Made by a program: the position numbers and the translations under genes. Below are positions 15,901 through 22,091 of a stretch of DNA of 22,091 nt, in pieces. The notes under the pieces were generated by a model that saw only the letters and a program-made list of their open reading frames with translations, did no database searches and was not told the origin of the DNA. The DNA is from a virus: positions 1-22,091 of the IMG/VR virus record IMGVR_UViG_3300030107_000200. One strand, given 5' to 3'. Each line of letters starts with the position of its first letter. The first letter of the stretch is position 1.

Positions 15901-16526
15901 CTTTTGAAACAAGAAGTTTTTTAGATAAAATAATAGAAAGATCAGGTTTAGGTGAAAAATATTTAGAACCTAGAAGAGATATTATCACAGGAGAACCTAT
16001 AGAAAAAACACCAAGTAGTTTATATTTTAATCCTGATGGTATTTTGTCATTTTCCTCATTCTTTCAAGGACCATCGTTGGTTGGTAGACAAATAGACGTT
16101 AAAGATAATCCAGTAGCTTATGAAATAGCAAGACTACGAATAGCACTAACACCCCCACAAAAAATAAAAAATAGAGTTGTTGATTTAACTGAATTTAAAA
16201 AAAATAATCAATCAGCTTATGACTATCTTATGGAAAACATAGGAAAAGTAAAAATTAATGGTAGAACTTTTCAAGAAGAAGTATTAAATCAAATGAACTC
16301 TACCTTTTATAAAAGTAGACAAGAAGGTGATGTAAATTTTGATGGTGGAAAAGAAATGGTAATTAAAAAGGTTTTTAAAGCATACAAAGATGCAGCTTAT
16401 GCTCAAATGATTAAAAATTACCCAGAGGTTAAAGAGGCATTAATCAAAGCTCAAAAACAAAAATATGATCTTTTAGGTAAAAGTAAAGAAGGAGAATTAG
16501 ATCAAATAAATACCCTATTACCTTAA
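12999..16526 (+). CDS. internal virion protein D (T7 gp16-like), large DNA-ejection protein
   Basis: At 1175 residues this is the largest gene. It holds two blocks recurrent in large phage ejection proteins: LTAGGVSDLTVFDPNEGRL with YLATDEDDTEMEGRLKN (about residues 178-230), and FFRFLAPFIRTPTNLWRHM (about 748-766; key PF.RTPTN). T7 gp16 forms the inner-membrane part of the ejection channel. T7 gp16 also carries an N-terminal lytic transglycosylase; I see no such catalytic segment at this N-terminus, which is acidic and ends in glycine-rich hydrophobic stretches (about 153-184). The long middle (about 250-470) is Lys/Glu-rich and helical. The start follows the previous stop by two bases, and its purine-rich RBS is weak and distant. 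Confidence 0.87.
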   Translation: MVDIPTITITKAPEREGDTPLNQNTLDFFKQFEEGTKKIEPVNSGLITNPDEKDFNFWQKTGSLSLSAAQGVVNAVEEIGDFADENIVSLGGIEFGDPETLGKLTFTDFIPRFISPTKWKEEEYSKKRQLPVFHQPEGLAENMTEGATRFVTGFIGPSKILKAVGLSGGLLKTGLRGLTAGGVSDLTVFDPNEGRLADMLVQFDSPVLNNAVTQYLATDEDDTEMEGRLKNVLEGMLIGGPLEILFGLKAFKKAKATKNLKEKEKIYKEAGEAIDDLRKGKKTKKVYKKIAENNPAINMKEYLKKLNIGQKEAKKETESFIKKILNTKSLRNSAQVLKTIDDVAERFDEPTKDFLQNDVLKNAEAEELATLMARDKKEVLKALPKEGERAKTATVRMIASKQILQELAFQLKETSEKYVKQFGKETEKWTKKAKEDVALQSQVVRDTVVALKNQIRGAARVTQAGNIKVARSEGKILNVEELVNIIKNFEGDSAVMARLIKDAPLEEVINKVSKSKYQRIQEAFNSAYINSLLSGVFTQAINVKSGIYEALIRPLEQIAGGALRADTRAIQLGFAQYRGLMMHFGEVVEMTRLALKQGDAILDPTSRTQDNLEIVNGKATRPISGANLGVEGAAGTAIDWVGKVIELPSRLLMTGDEFLKQSNYRARLFVNALDNTMERGLDIQSKAGRENINKIFKNGFTKNGAANIKESSINQNALQYARESTYTNDLMGGSYLNIGSHIQTFLNNVPFFRFLAPFIRTPTNLWRHMSNRVPGLGAFTKQNRMMWNSGDRRARAEVLGRQFMGTAVVMYGLHLATEDVVDKNGKKYPKITGNGPSNFQIKKTWLSLGWQPYSIAQLNDDGTVTYKQYNRMDPRFMVLGFVADIKENLANINDQEKEEMFTAAIMTIMRNAANKTYLRGITDAMALIGSPSEKKFEQFFGGVVGNLIPYASLRNQGIPGILDPETDAFETRSFLDKIIERSGLGEKYLEPRRDIITGEPIEKTPSSLYFNPDGILSFSSFFQGPSLVGRQIDVKDNPVAYEIARLRIALTPPQKIKNRVVDLTEFKKNNQSAYDYLMENIGKVKINGRTFQEEVLNQMNSTFYKSRQEGDVNFDGGKEMVIKKVFKAYKDAAYAQMIKNYPEVKEALIKAQKQKYDLLGKSKEGELDQINTLLP

Positions 16527-16573
16527 GAATGTGGTATTGAGTAATTAAAGTATTTGATATATAGAAATAAAAT

Positions 16574-18442
16574 ATGACAGTATCATCAACAACAGTAAAA
16601 AATTCATATTCAGGTAATAGCTCAACTACAGCTTTTGCTTATAGCTTTAAAATATTTGCAGACACAGACCTACAAGTTATTATACGTTCCTCAACAGGAG
16701 CAGAAACAACAAAGACTCTAACAACACACTATACAGTATCTGGTGCGGGAGATGCTTCAGGTGGAAATGTAACTTTCACATCTGGCAATACACCTGCTAC
16801 TGGAGAAACTGTGGTTATTAGAAGAGCTGTCCCGCAAACACAGGCTATAGATTATATAGCCAATGATCCATTCCCTGCGGAGACTCACGAAGAGGGTTTG
16901 GATCGTGCAACAATGACGATTCAACAAATGCAAGAAGCATTAGATCGTTCATTTAAAGTCTCAAGAACAAACACGATTACCTCATCAGAGTTTACAGATA
17001 GTGCATCTGACAGAGCATCTAAAGCTTTAGGGTTTGATAGTTCAGGTGATTTAACAACAGTAGCTGATTTTTTACCTGCAGGTGGAGATTCAGCAATGTT
17101 TCAATATTCAACAACAACAGCAGACGCTGATCCTGGAGCAGGAAAATTTAGATTAAACAATGCAACAATATCTAGTGCAACTGAAATGTACATAGATGAT
17201 TTAGAATTTAATGGCACAGATGTTTCAGCATGGGTACAAAGTTGGGACGATGTTGCAGGTAACGACACAAACAGAGGTCGAATAAGAATTTCAAAAGCTA
17301 ACACACTAGATACTTGGATGGTATTTAAAGTAACTGGTGCAATTACAGATGCAAGTGGTTATTCAAAAATAAGTTTAGTTTACATTGATACCGCTGGTAC
17401 ATTTGCTGATGATGATAAAGTATTTATTTCATTTGTAGCAAGTGGAGAAGATGGTGCAATACCAGGATATTTCTATAAGTTTGACACAGGCACATCTGAT
17501 GCAGACCCTGGTGCTGGAGAGATAGCATTTAATAATGGAACATACGCTTCAGCTACAGAAATTTATATTGATGATGCTGATGCTAATGGTGTTACAGTTT
17601 CAACAGATATTTTAACGTGGGATGATAGCACCTCTACGATTAGAGGTAGCTTAATGATCTATGATATTAATGATAGCTCAACTTATGCTAGGTTTAATAT
17701 AACTGGTGCGTCTACAGATGCTTCAGGATATGTCAAACTAACAGTTACTCACGTAGCAAGTAATAATACATTTAGTGCTGCTGACGAACTATCAGTACAT
17801 TTTTCAAGGTCTGGTAACAAAGGAGATACAGGCTCAACAGGTGCAACAGGATCAACAGGTTCTACAGGAGCAACTGGAGCTGCAGGAACTAACTCACAAC
17901 TATCAATGACTTTTGAAAGCACAACAAGTGATGCTGATCCAGGTGCAGGTAAAATAGCTTTTAATAATGGAACACTATCAAGTGTATCTGTTTTATATGT
18001 AGACGATGCAGATGACGCTGGAGCTGATATTTCTGGTTATGTTCAATCTTGGGATGACGTATCAAACACGACTGCAAGAGGAATTGTAACTATAACTAAA
18101 GAAGGTACAGCATCTACTTACGCAACATTTAAAATATCTGGTGCAGTAACTGATGCGAGTGGTTACACAAAAGTTGCAGTAACACATATTGTATCAAGTG
18201 GTACATTTTCAGATAATGATGGAGTTGGAGTACACTTTAGTTATTCAGGAGCTGATGGTTCAGACGGAGACATGACGAGTTTTACTTTAGCTGGATCAAG
18301 TGGTTCAAACCAAACGATAACAAATGGCAATACAGTAACCATAGCCGCAGGGACAGGCATTACAACTACTGGAGGATCAACAGATACAGTTACGATAGCT
18401 GTTACTGATGACCCTACAGCACTTGCAATCGCACTCGGCTAG
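16574..18442 (+). CDS. tail fibre protein with T7-type N-terminal domain and three repeats
   Basis: Residues 1 to about 135 form a T7 gp17-type tail-attachment domain (TTVKNSYSGNSSTTAFAYSF, then TVVIRRAVPQTQAIDY and FPAETHEEGLDRATMTIQQM). Three repeats of about 115 residues follow (about 176-292, 300-414, 445-560), each with DADPGAGK/E, a YIDD/YVDD strand, a SWDD/TWDD block, GAxTDASGY and a final F-S-x-S-G. A nine-glycine collagen-like G-X-Y stretch (414-438) separates repeats 2 and 3. The C-terminus has TVTIAAGTGITTTGG, often seen in marine phage fibres, and ends soon after. No receptor-binding tip or intramolecular chaperone is visible, so tip proteins may be the separate genes downstream. 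The gene follows a 47-base gap. Confidence 0.88.
   Translation: MTVSSTTVKNSYSGNSSTTAFAYSFKIFADTDLQVIIRSSTGAETTKTLTTHYTVSGAGDASGGNVTFTSGNTPATGETVVIRRAVPQTQAIDYIANDPFPAETHEEGLDRATMTIQQMQEALDRSFKVSRTNTITSSEFTDSASDRASKALGFDSSGDLTTVADFLPAGGDSAMFQYSTTTADADPGAGKFRLNNATISSATEMYIDDLEFNGTDVSAWVQSWDDVAGNDTNRGRIRISKANTLDTWMVFKVTGAITDASGYSKISLVYIDTAGTFADDDKVFISFVASGEDGAIPGYFYKFDTGTSDADPGAGEIAFNNGTYASATEIYIDDADANGVTVSTDILTWDDSTSTIRGSLMIYDINDSSTYARFNITGASTDASGYVKLTVTHVASNNTFSAADELSVHFSRSGNKGDTGSTGATGSTGSTGATGAAGTNSQLSMTFESTTSDADPGAGKIAFNNGTLSSVSVLYVDDADDAGADISGYVQSWDDVSNTTARGIVTITKEGTASTYATFKISGAVTDASGYTKVAVTHIVSSGTFSDNDGVGVHFSYSGADGSDGDMTSFTLAGSSGSNQTITNGNTVTIAAGTGITTTGGSTDTVTIAVTDDPTALAIALG
17099..18253 (+). 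repeat. three tandem beta-repeat units in the tail fibre
   Basis: Units at about 17099-17449, 17471-17815 and 17906-18253. They share DADPGAG, NNxT, IDD, WDD, TDASGY and a closing SG at protein level, with clear divergence at DNA level, so they are old duplications and not recent slippage. Confidence 0.8.
17813..17887 (+). repeat. collagen-like Gly-X-Y segment
   Basis: Nine glycines at every third residue (for example GDTGSTGATGSTGSTGATG) encode a short triple-helical linker, expected to trimerise the fibre and give it a rigid rod between repeat units 2 and 3. Confidence 0.85.
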
Positions 18443-18468
18443 TATATAAAGGCAATATAGGAGAATAA

Positions 18469-18834
18469 ATGGCAAATACTTTTAAGGCAATCACTTTCGC
18501 AGCAGAACCTGCTTCAGCAGGAACACCTTATGTTATGTATACAGCAGCGGGAAGTACAACAACTGTAGTTCTTGGTCTTGTATTAGCTAACATTCATACA
18601 ACAGCAGTAACAACTGAAGTTGAACTTGTTAGTACAACATCAAACAGAGGTGGAGCAAACAATGTTGCTAATGGTACATCATTATTAGTTAAAGATGTAA
18701 CGATACCAACAGGAAGTTCATTAGAAATTTTATCAGGTTCTAAAGTTATTTTAGAAGCTGGAGACAAAATTCAAATTGATTGTTCAGTTGCTGATAAACT
18801 ATCAGGAACATTATCAGTCATGGAAATAACGTAG
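18469..18834 (+). CDS. small beta-rich tail/virion protein, 121 aa
   Basis: RBS AGGAGA precedes the ATG. The product begins MANTFKAITF, has a conserved-looking core TTTVVLGLVLANIHTT (about residues 30-45) and ends VTIPTGSSLEILSGSKVILEAGDKIQIDCS...SVMEIT (about 76-121). From memory, small proteins with this ending (P-x-G-S-S-L-E...G-x-K-x-x-L-x-x-G-D...EIT) are common near fibre genes in marine phages and are annotated as structural. The probable fold is a single beta-sandwich; there is no signal peptide. It lies between the T7-type fibre and the adhesin-like cassette and may be an adaptor or fibre-associated protein. Its stop codon overlaps the next gene's RBS. Confidence 0.8.
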   Translation: MANTFKAITFAAEPASAGTPYVMYTAAGSTTTVVLGLVLANIHTTAVTTEVELVSTTSNRGGANNVANGTSLLVKDVTIPTGSSLEILSGSKVILEAGDKIQIDCSVADKLSGTLSVMEIT

Positions 18835-18837
18835 GAG
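18833..18837 (+). promoter_or_regulatory. RBS fixing a TTG start
   Basis: AGGAG overlaps the upstream stop codon and lies six bases before TTG at 18844. That codon begins a product with (M)AYIGKVP, parallel to MPYIGQSP of the paralogue at 19851. No ATG gives that N-terminus. Confidence 0.75.
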
Positions 18838-18843
18838 TTTTAA

Positions 18844-19611
18844 TTGGCTTACATCGGAAAAGTACCTGCTAACGCACCTTTAACATCAAGCGACATTGCT
18901 GATGGTATTATCTCTACTGCTGATATAGCTAACACAGCTGTAACAGGAGCAAAGGTAAATACAGATGTTATATCAGCTCAAACTGCTCTAGCCTCTGCAC
19001 CTGCTGATACTGATGAATTATTAATTAGTGATGCTGGAGTTCTTAAAAGAATTGATTACAGTTTATTAAAATCTACTCCAGGACTTACATTTCTTGCAAC
19101 AGCAACTGGGTCTGATGCTTCTGCAATATCTTTAGATGGTTATTTTTCTTCAAGCTATGATCATTATGTTATTTTTTATTCAGTTTATGCTCAAACAGAT
19201 AACACAGACACAGTAGTTAGAGTTAGACAAAGTGATTCAGATGTAACTAGCAGTAATTACAGATATGCTGGTCAAGGTCAATACATAACTTCATCAGCAA
19301 GTTCTGCAAACGATGCTGGCGGTTGGGATGCTACATATTGGAGAATTTCGTCAGGTGATAATACAAACAATATTCTTTATCAAACAACTGGTCAAATGAT
19401 TTTGTCAAATCCTTTATCAACATCAACTTACAAAACTTTTACAACAACAAGCATTGGATATAACTCTGGTTCACCTCCAAGTGCAATAAGAGTTTGGAAT
19501 TACGCTGGATATTTTAAAGCAAATACTTCTGCCTTATCAGGTATAAGTTTTCTTTATGATGGTGGTAATATTAATGGAACAATTAAATTATTTGGAGTTC
19601 AAAATAGTTAA
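18844..19611 (+). CDS. modular tail fibre / adhesin-like protein (TTG start), 255 aa
   Basis: The start codon is TTG, chosen because AGGAG is correctly spaced and the N-terminus AYIGKVPANAPLTSSDIADG aligns with common marine phage fibre proteins. Layout: an attachment-type segment with ADIANTAVTGAKVNTDVIS (about residues 25-44), a linker QTALASAPADTDELL then SDAGVLKRIDYSLLK (about 46-77), and a C-terminal beta domain (about 80-255) ending NGTIKLFGVQ. The linker is nearly the same as in the gene at 19851, while the tip domain is different. This fits a shared docking part with exchangeable receptor-binding tip. Ser/Thr/Asn-rich composition supports an extracellular fibre. Confidence 0.8.
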   Translation: MAYIGKVPANAPLTSSDIADGIISTADIANTAVTGAKVNTDVISAQTALASAPADTDELLISDAGVLKRIDYSLLKSTPGLTFLATATGSDASAISLDGYFSSSYDHYVIFYSVYAQTDNTDTVVRVRQSDSDVTSSNYRYAGQGQYITSSASSANDAGGWDATYWRISSGDNTNNILYQTTGQMILSNPLSTSTYKTFTTTSIGYNSGSPPSAIRVWNYAGYFKANTSALSGISFLYDGGNINGTIKLFGVQNS

Positions 19612-19619
19612 GGAGATTT

Positions 19620-19850
19620 ATGGCTAGAAAAAGAATATTAGTTAACCCTTTAAATCCAAATGGAATTGAAGTGGCATTTACAGCTGAAGAAGAAGCTCAA
19701 GCTGATACTGATGCAGCAAATGCTGTTACTAGAAGAGCAGCAGAAGCAGAAGCTAAAGTTGCATCAGATGCAAACAAGGCATCAGGGAAACAAAAATTAA
19801 AAAATCTTGGATTAAATGATGCCGAGATTAAATCTTTAATAGGAGTATAA
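19620..19850 (+). CDS. small helical protein, 76 aa (possible fibre-associated or chaperone-like)
   Basis: RBS AAGGAG lies close upstream. The product begins with a short beta segment mentioning its own framework (ILVNPLNPNGIEVAFTAEEEAQ, about residues 6-27), then a long Ala/Lys/Glu/Asp helix (about 28-58) and a conserved-looking end KQKLKNLGLNDAEIKSLIG (about 57-75). Short proteins with this layout (A-E-E-x-A-Q helix then L-G-L-x-x-x-E-I) lie among fibre genes in many marine phages; some are called fibre assembly factors. I cannot confirm that. The last codons (ATA GGA GTA) also form the next gene's Shine-Dalgarno. Confidence 0.75.
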   Translation: MARKRILVNPLNPNGIEVAFTAEEEAQADTDAANAVTRRAAEAEAKVASDANKASGKQKLKNLGLNDAEIKSLIGV

Positions 19851-20828
19851 ATGCCATATATAGGACAATCACCATCAATAGGAAACTTTCAAGTCTGCGA
19901 TGCTATTAGTGTAGTTAATGGTCAAGCTGCATACACGATGCAAGTATCATCTGTTAATGTAGTACCTGAAACAGCTAACCACATGATCGTATCTTTAAAT
20001 GGTATTATTCAAAAACCAGGAAGTTCTTATACTGTATCAGGTTCAACTATTACCTTTGCATCTAATTTAGCAACAGGTGATGTTATAAACTTTATTCATA
20101 TACTAGGATCAGTTCTTGATCTTGGTGTACCTAGCGATGACACAGTAAGTACAGCTAAAATATCAGCTAATGCTGTAACAGCTGCTAAATTTAATGCAGA
20201 TGTAATATCAGGACAAACTGCTTTAGCAAGTGAACCAGCAGACACAGACGAATTTTTAGTTAGTGATGCAGGTGTCTTAAAAAGAATAGACTACTCACTT
20301 ATAAAAGGTGGTGGTTCTCACGTTTTACTTTCTACAACAACAGTATCAAGTGCAGCTAGTGAAGTTGCTGTTACTTCTAACATAGACAGTACATACAACA
20401 GATATATGATTAGCATAATAAATTTAAAACCAGCTAGTAATGCTACACATTTACAAATGAGATTTTATCAAGGTGGAAGTGTTGATAGTGGAAGTGTTTA
20501 TGATAGCACTTCTGCTTACAATGGGTCTGATGATGGTTCAGGACCAAGTATTAATAGAGTAGATGGTGGTACTGCTATGAAACTTGCAGATGAAGTTGGT
20601 AGTGATGCAACCGAACCTTTTAATGGAATTATTTATTTACACGATCCATCTAACACAACAACACACACACGAATGACGGGATTCGGAACTTGGTCAAGAG
20701 GTAATAATGCAACTACAGCAATGATTGGTGGTAGAATAGATCAAGCTGCAGCTGTTGATGGTTTTGATTTTAAAATGTCATCAGGAAATATAGATAGTTG
20801 TATCATCAAACTTTATGGCATAACATAG
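19851..20828 (+). CDS. modular tail fibre / adhesin-like protein, 325 aa
   Basis: Residues 1-88 form an N-terminal domain (MPYIGQSPSIGNFQV, then HMIVSLNGIIQKPGSSYTVS and GSTITFASNLATGDVINFI) recurrent in marine phage fibres. A short coil with VSTAKISANAVTAAKFNADVIS (about 99-120) leads to the linker shared with the gene at 18844 (about 121-152). The C-terminal beta domain (about 158-325) has NIDSTYNRYMISIINLKP (about 177-194), LHDPSNTTTHT and ends SGNIDSCIIKLYGIT. The same tip pattern recurs in the next two genes. It is probably a trimeric host-contact protein. RBS AGGAG, five bases before ATG, fixes the start. Confidence 0.82.
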   Translation: MPYIGQSPSIGNFQVCDAISVVNGQAAYTMQVSSVNVVPETANHMIVSLNGIIQKPGSSYTVSGSTITFASNLATGDVINFIHILGSVLDLGVPSDDTVSTAKISANAVTAAKFNADVISGQTALASEPADTDEFLVSDAGVLKRIDYSLIKGGGSHVLLSTTTVSSAASEVAVTSNIDSTYNRYMISIINLKPASNATHLQMRFYQGGSVDSGSVYDSTSAYNGSDDGSGPSINRVDGGTAMKLADEVGSDATEPFNGIIYLHDPSNTTTHTRMTGFGTWSRGNNATTAMIGGRIDQAAAVDGFDFKMSSGNIDSCIIKLYGIT

Positions 20829-20838
20829 GAGTTAAACA

Positions 20839-21444
20839 ATGGCTCTTAACTTTGCTAACAACAATTCCTTATCTGCAATAACATCTTTACCAGCTTCAAT
20901 ATCAGGTGGTGGATTAAATTTAATTTCTACACAGACAGCTAGTAGTAGTTCAACAATAGATTTTACTTCAGGAATAGATAGTACATATAAAGAATATATA
21001 TTTAAATTTATTAATATGCACCCAGCAACAAATAATGTAAAATGGACTTTTCAATCTGATACAGGAACAAATACTAGTTATAATCAAACTATAACTTCTG
21101 TTGATTTTATTTCACAGCATAGTGAAAGCGGTAGTGCAACTGAACTTGGAGAAGCATCTGCTAATTATCAATCACAAGATACAGCATTTCAACCTATTGG
21201 TCAATTAGTAGGCAATGGTAATGATGAGTCTGTTAGTGGAACTTTACACATTTTTGATCCAAGTAATACAACATTTGTAAAACATTTTATTGCTAACACT
21301 AATGTATACAGACAAGATGATTACACAAGACAACATTTTACTTCTGGTTATATTAATACAACTACAGCTTTAACAAGATTTAGATTTAAATTTGATTCAG
21401 GTAATACAGATTCAGGAGTTATAAAATTATATGGCGTTAGTTAA
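20839..21444 (+). CDS. fibre tip-domain protein, 201 aa
   Basis: After a short leader (MALNFANNNSLSAITSLPAS, residues 1-20), almost the entire protein is the tip-type beta domain also seen at the end of the 325-aa gene: IDSTYKEYIFKFINMHPATNN (key: STY, Y-x-F-K-F-I-N, HP), then FDPSNTTFVKHF and a final SGVIKLYGVS. It lacks the N-terminal docking and linker parts. It may therefore attach through its leader or act as a free accessory tip. RBS AGGAG precedes the ATG. It overlaps the following paralogue by 14 bases. Confidence 0.82.
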   Translation: MALNFANNNSLSAITSLPASISGGGLNLISTQTASSSSTIDFTSGIDSTYKEYIFKFINMHPATNNVKWTFQSDTGTNTSYNQTITSVDFISQHSESGSATELGEASANYQSQDTAFQPIGQLVGNGNDESVSGTLHIFDPSNTTFVKHFIANTNVYRQDDYTRQHFTSGYINTTTALTRFRFKFDSGNTDSGVIKLYGVS

Positions 21445-22039
21445 ATACAATAATAATTCTATAAGTGCTATTACAGCAGCTGCAGGTATAGCTAGTGGTG
21501 ATATGAATTTAATTACTACAAATACTATTTCATCAGGGGTAACATCCTCTTCTTTTACTTCTAATATTGATAGTACATATGATACTTATATGTTTAAATT
21601 TATTAATTTGCATCCAGCTACTAACAATATTAAATTTCAATATAATTTTACAACAGATGGAACTAATTTTAATGTTAGTAAAACAACTACATTTTTTTTA
21701 GCTTATCACGCAGAAGATGGATCGGCAAGCACGCTAGCTTATGATACAAATAGTGATTTAGCAAATGGAACAGGTTATCAATTTTTTGGAAATGATGTTG
21801 GTAATGATAATGATCAAGGAATAAGCGGAACAATGTTTTTATTTTCACCATCTAATACAACTTTTGTAAAACATTTTATGACAGTAACATCAGTAGCAAA
21901 TCAAGCAGATCTTATGGTAAATGTTTATACTGGTGGATATTGTAATACTACATCAGCAATTACAGGAGTAGATTTTAAAGCTAATTCAGGAAATATAGAT
22001 AGCGGTGTAATAAAAATGTATGGATTAAGTAAATCATAA
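21431..22039 (+). CDS. fibre tip-domain protein, paralogue, 202 aa
   Basis: A close paralogue of the preceding gene in organisation: leader MALVKYNNNSISAITAAAGI (residues 1-20), then IDSTYDTYMFKFINLHPATNN, FSPSNTTFVKHF and an end SGNIDSGVIKMYGLSKS. The ATG lies inside the codons for the previous gene's conserved Tyr-Gly (TATGGC). The nearest AGGAG (about 21414-21418) is 12 bases upstream, farther than ideal, so translation probably depends on coupling. Central regions differ strongly from the neighbour, as expected for diversified receptor-binding surfaces. Confidence 0.82.
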   Translation: MALVKYNNNSISAITAAAGIASGDMNLITTNTISSGVTSSSFTSNIDSTYDTYMFKFINLHPATNNIKFQYNFTTDGTNFNVSKTTTFFLAYHAEDGSASTLAYDTNSDLANGTGYQFFGNDVGNDNDQGISGTMFLFSPSNTTFVKHFMTVTSVANQADLMVNVYTGGYCNTTSAITGVDFKANSGNIDSGVIKMYGLSKS

Positions 22040-22091
22040 TGAGCATAGTTAAATTAAATAACAGAGGAGTAAAAGACGCAACTGCTTTTGG
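22039..22091 (+). CDS. start of another fibre tip-domain protein (cut by right edge)
   Basis: The ATG at 22039-22041 overlaps the previous stop codon by one base. The 17 visible residues, MSIVKLNNRGVKDATAF, parallel the leaders MALVKYNNNSISAITA and MALNFANNNSLSAITS of the two upstream paralogues (pattern M-x-x-V-K-x-N-N-x). I recall this opening from marine phage fibre genes. It is therefore very likely a further member of the same cassette. Confidence 0.7.
   Translation, partial: MSIVKLNNRGVKDATAF

Noticed and set aside
16538-16564. Possible promoter (TTGAGT...TATATA) before the tail fibre gene
   Set aside because: Spacer is only about 15 bases and AT-rich sequence produces such matches often; insufficient support.

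Overview
This window is an AT-rich fragment of a tailed-phage genome. It carries an almost complete virion-assembly module of a T7-like podovirus, with no bacterial housekeeping genes, rRNA, tRNA or CRISPR. Gene order and protein character resemble marine podophages of Alphaproteobacteria (SAR11 or SAR116 phages of the pelagiphage/HMO-2011 type). That host assignment is from memory of such sequences and the low G+C; nothing in the window proves it.

Layout. Positions 1-360 hold two small minus-strand genes (one cut by the window edge), each with an AAGGGGAA-type ribosome binding site, presumably the end of a leftward early or accessory module. Positions 361-1071 hold a divergent control region, one small plus-strand gene (552-737) and a 334-base gene-free gap with host-type promoter candidates, small inverted repeats and C-rich stretches. 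From 1072 to the right edge everything is on the plus strand and tightly packed: small gene, terminase large subunit, three very short genes sharing a C-terminal tail (the third, 2998-3174, is only 58 codons and easily missed), portal, Bbp19-like protein, scaffold, a structured 183-base gap, major capsid protein, a probable head decoration protein and a strong intrinsic terminator (7493-7520).

After the terminator come tail tubular proteins A and B, four ejection/internal virion proteins in T7 order (gp13-, gp14-, gp15- and gp16-like), a T7-type tail fibre with three tandem repeats and a collagen-like stretch, a small structural protein, and a cassette of at least five modular fibre/adhesin-like genes, the last cut by the right edge. 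Neighbouring genes overlap by 1-14 bases or are separated by a few bases, so translation is probably coupled throughout.

How it works together. The terminase packages DNA through the portal into a shell built from capsid protein on scaffold. The decoration candidate would stabilise the shell. TTPA and TTPB close the portal and form the tail nozzle that carries the fibre. The gp13-16-like proteins are stored inside and ejected to carry DNA through the envelope. The last 3.5 kb supplies receptor-binding diversity.

Points of most interest: the shared C-terminal tails that also encode the next gene's Shine-Dalgarno; a palindrome (ACCATTTTGGT) repeated at both leftward promoter candidates; the scaffold-capsid gap with RNA pairing and a Cys-rich reading frame lacking a normal start; and the duplicated, protein-conserved fibre modules.
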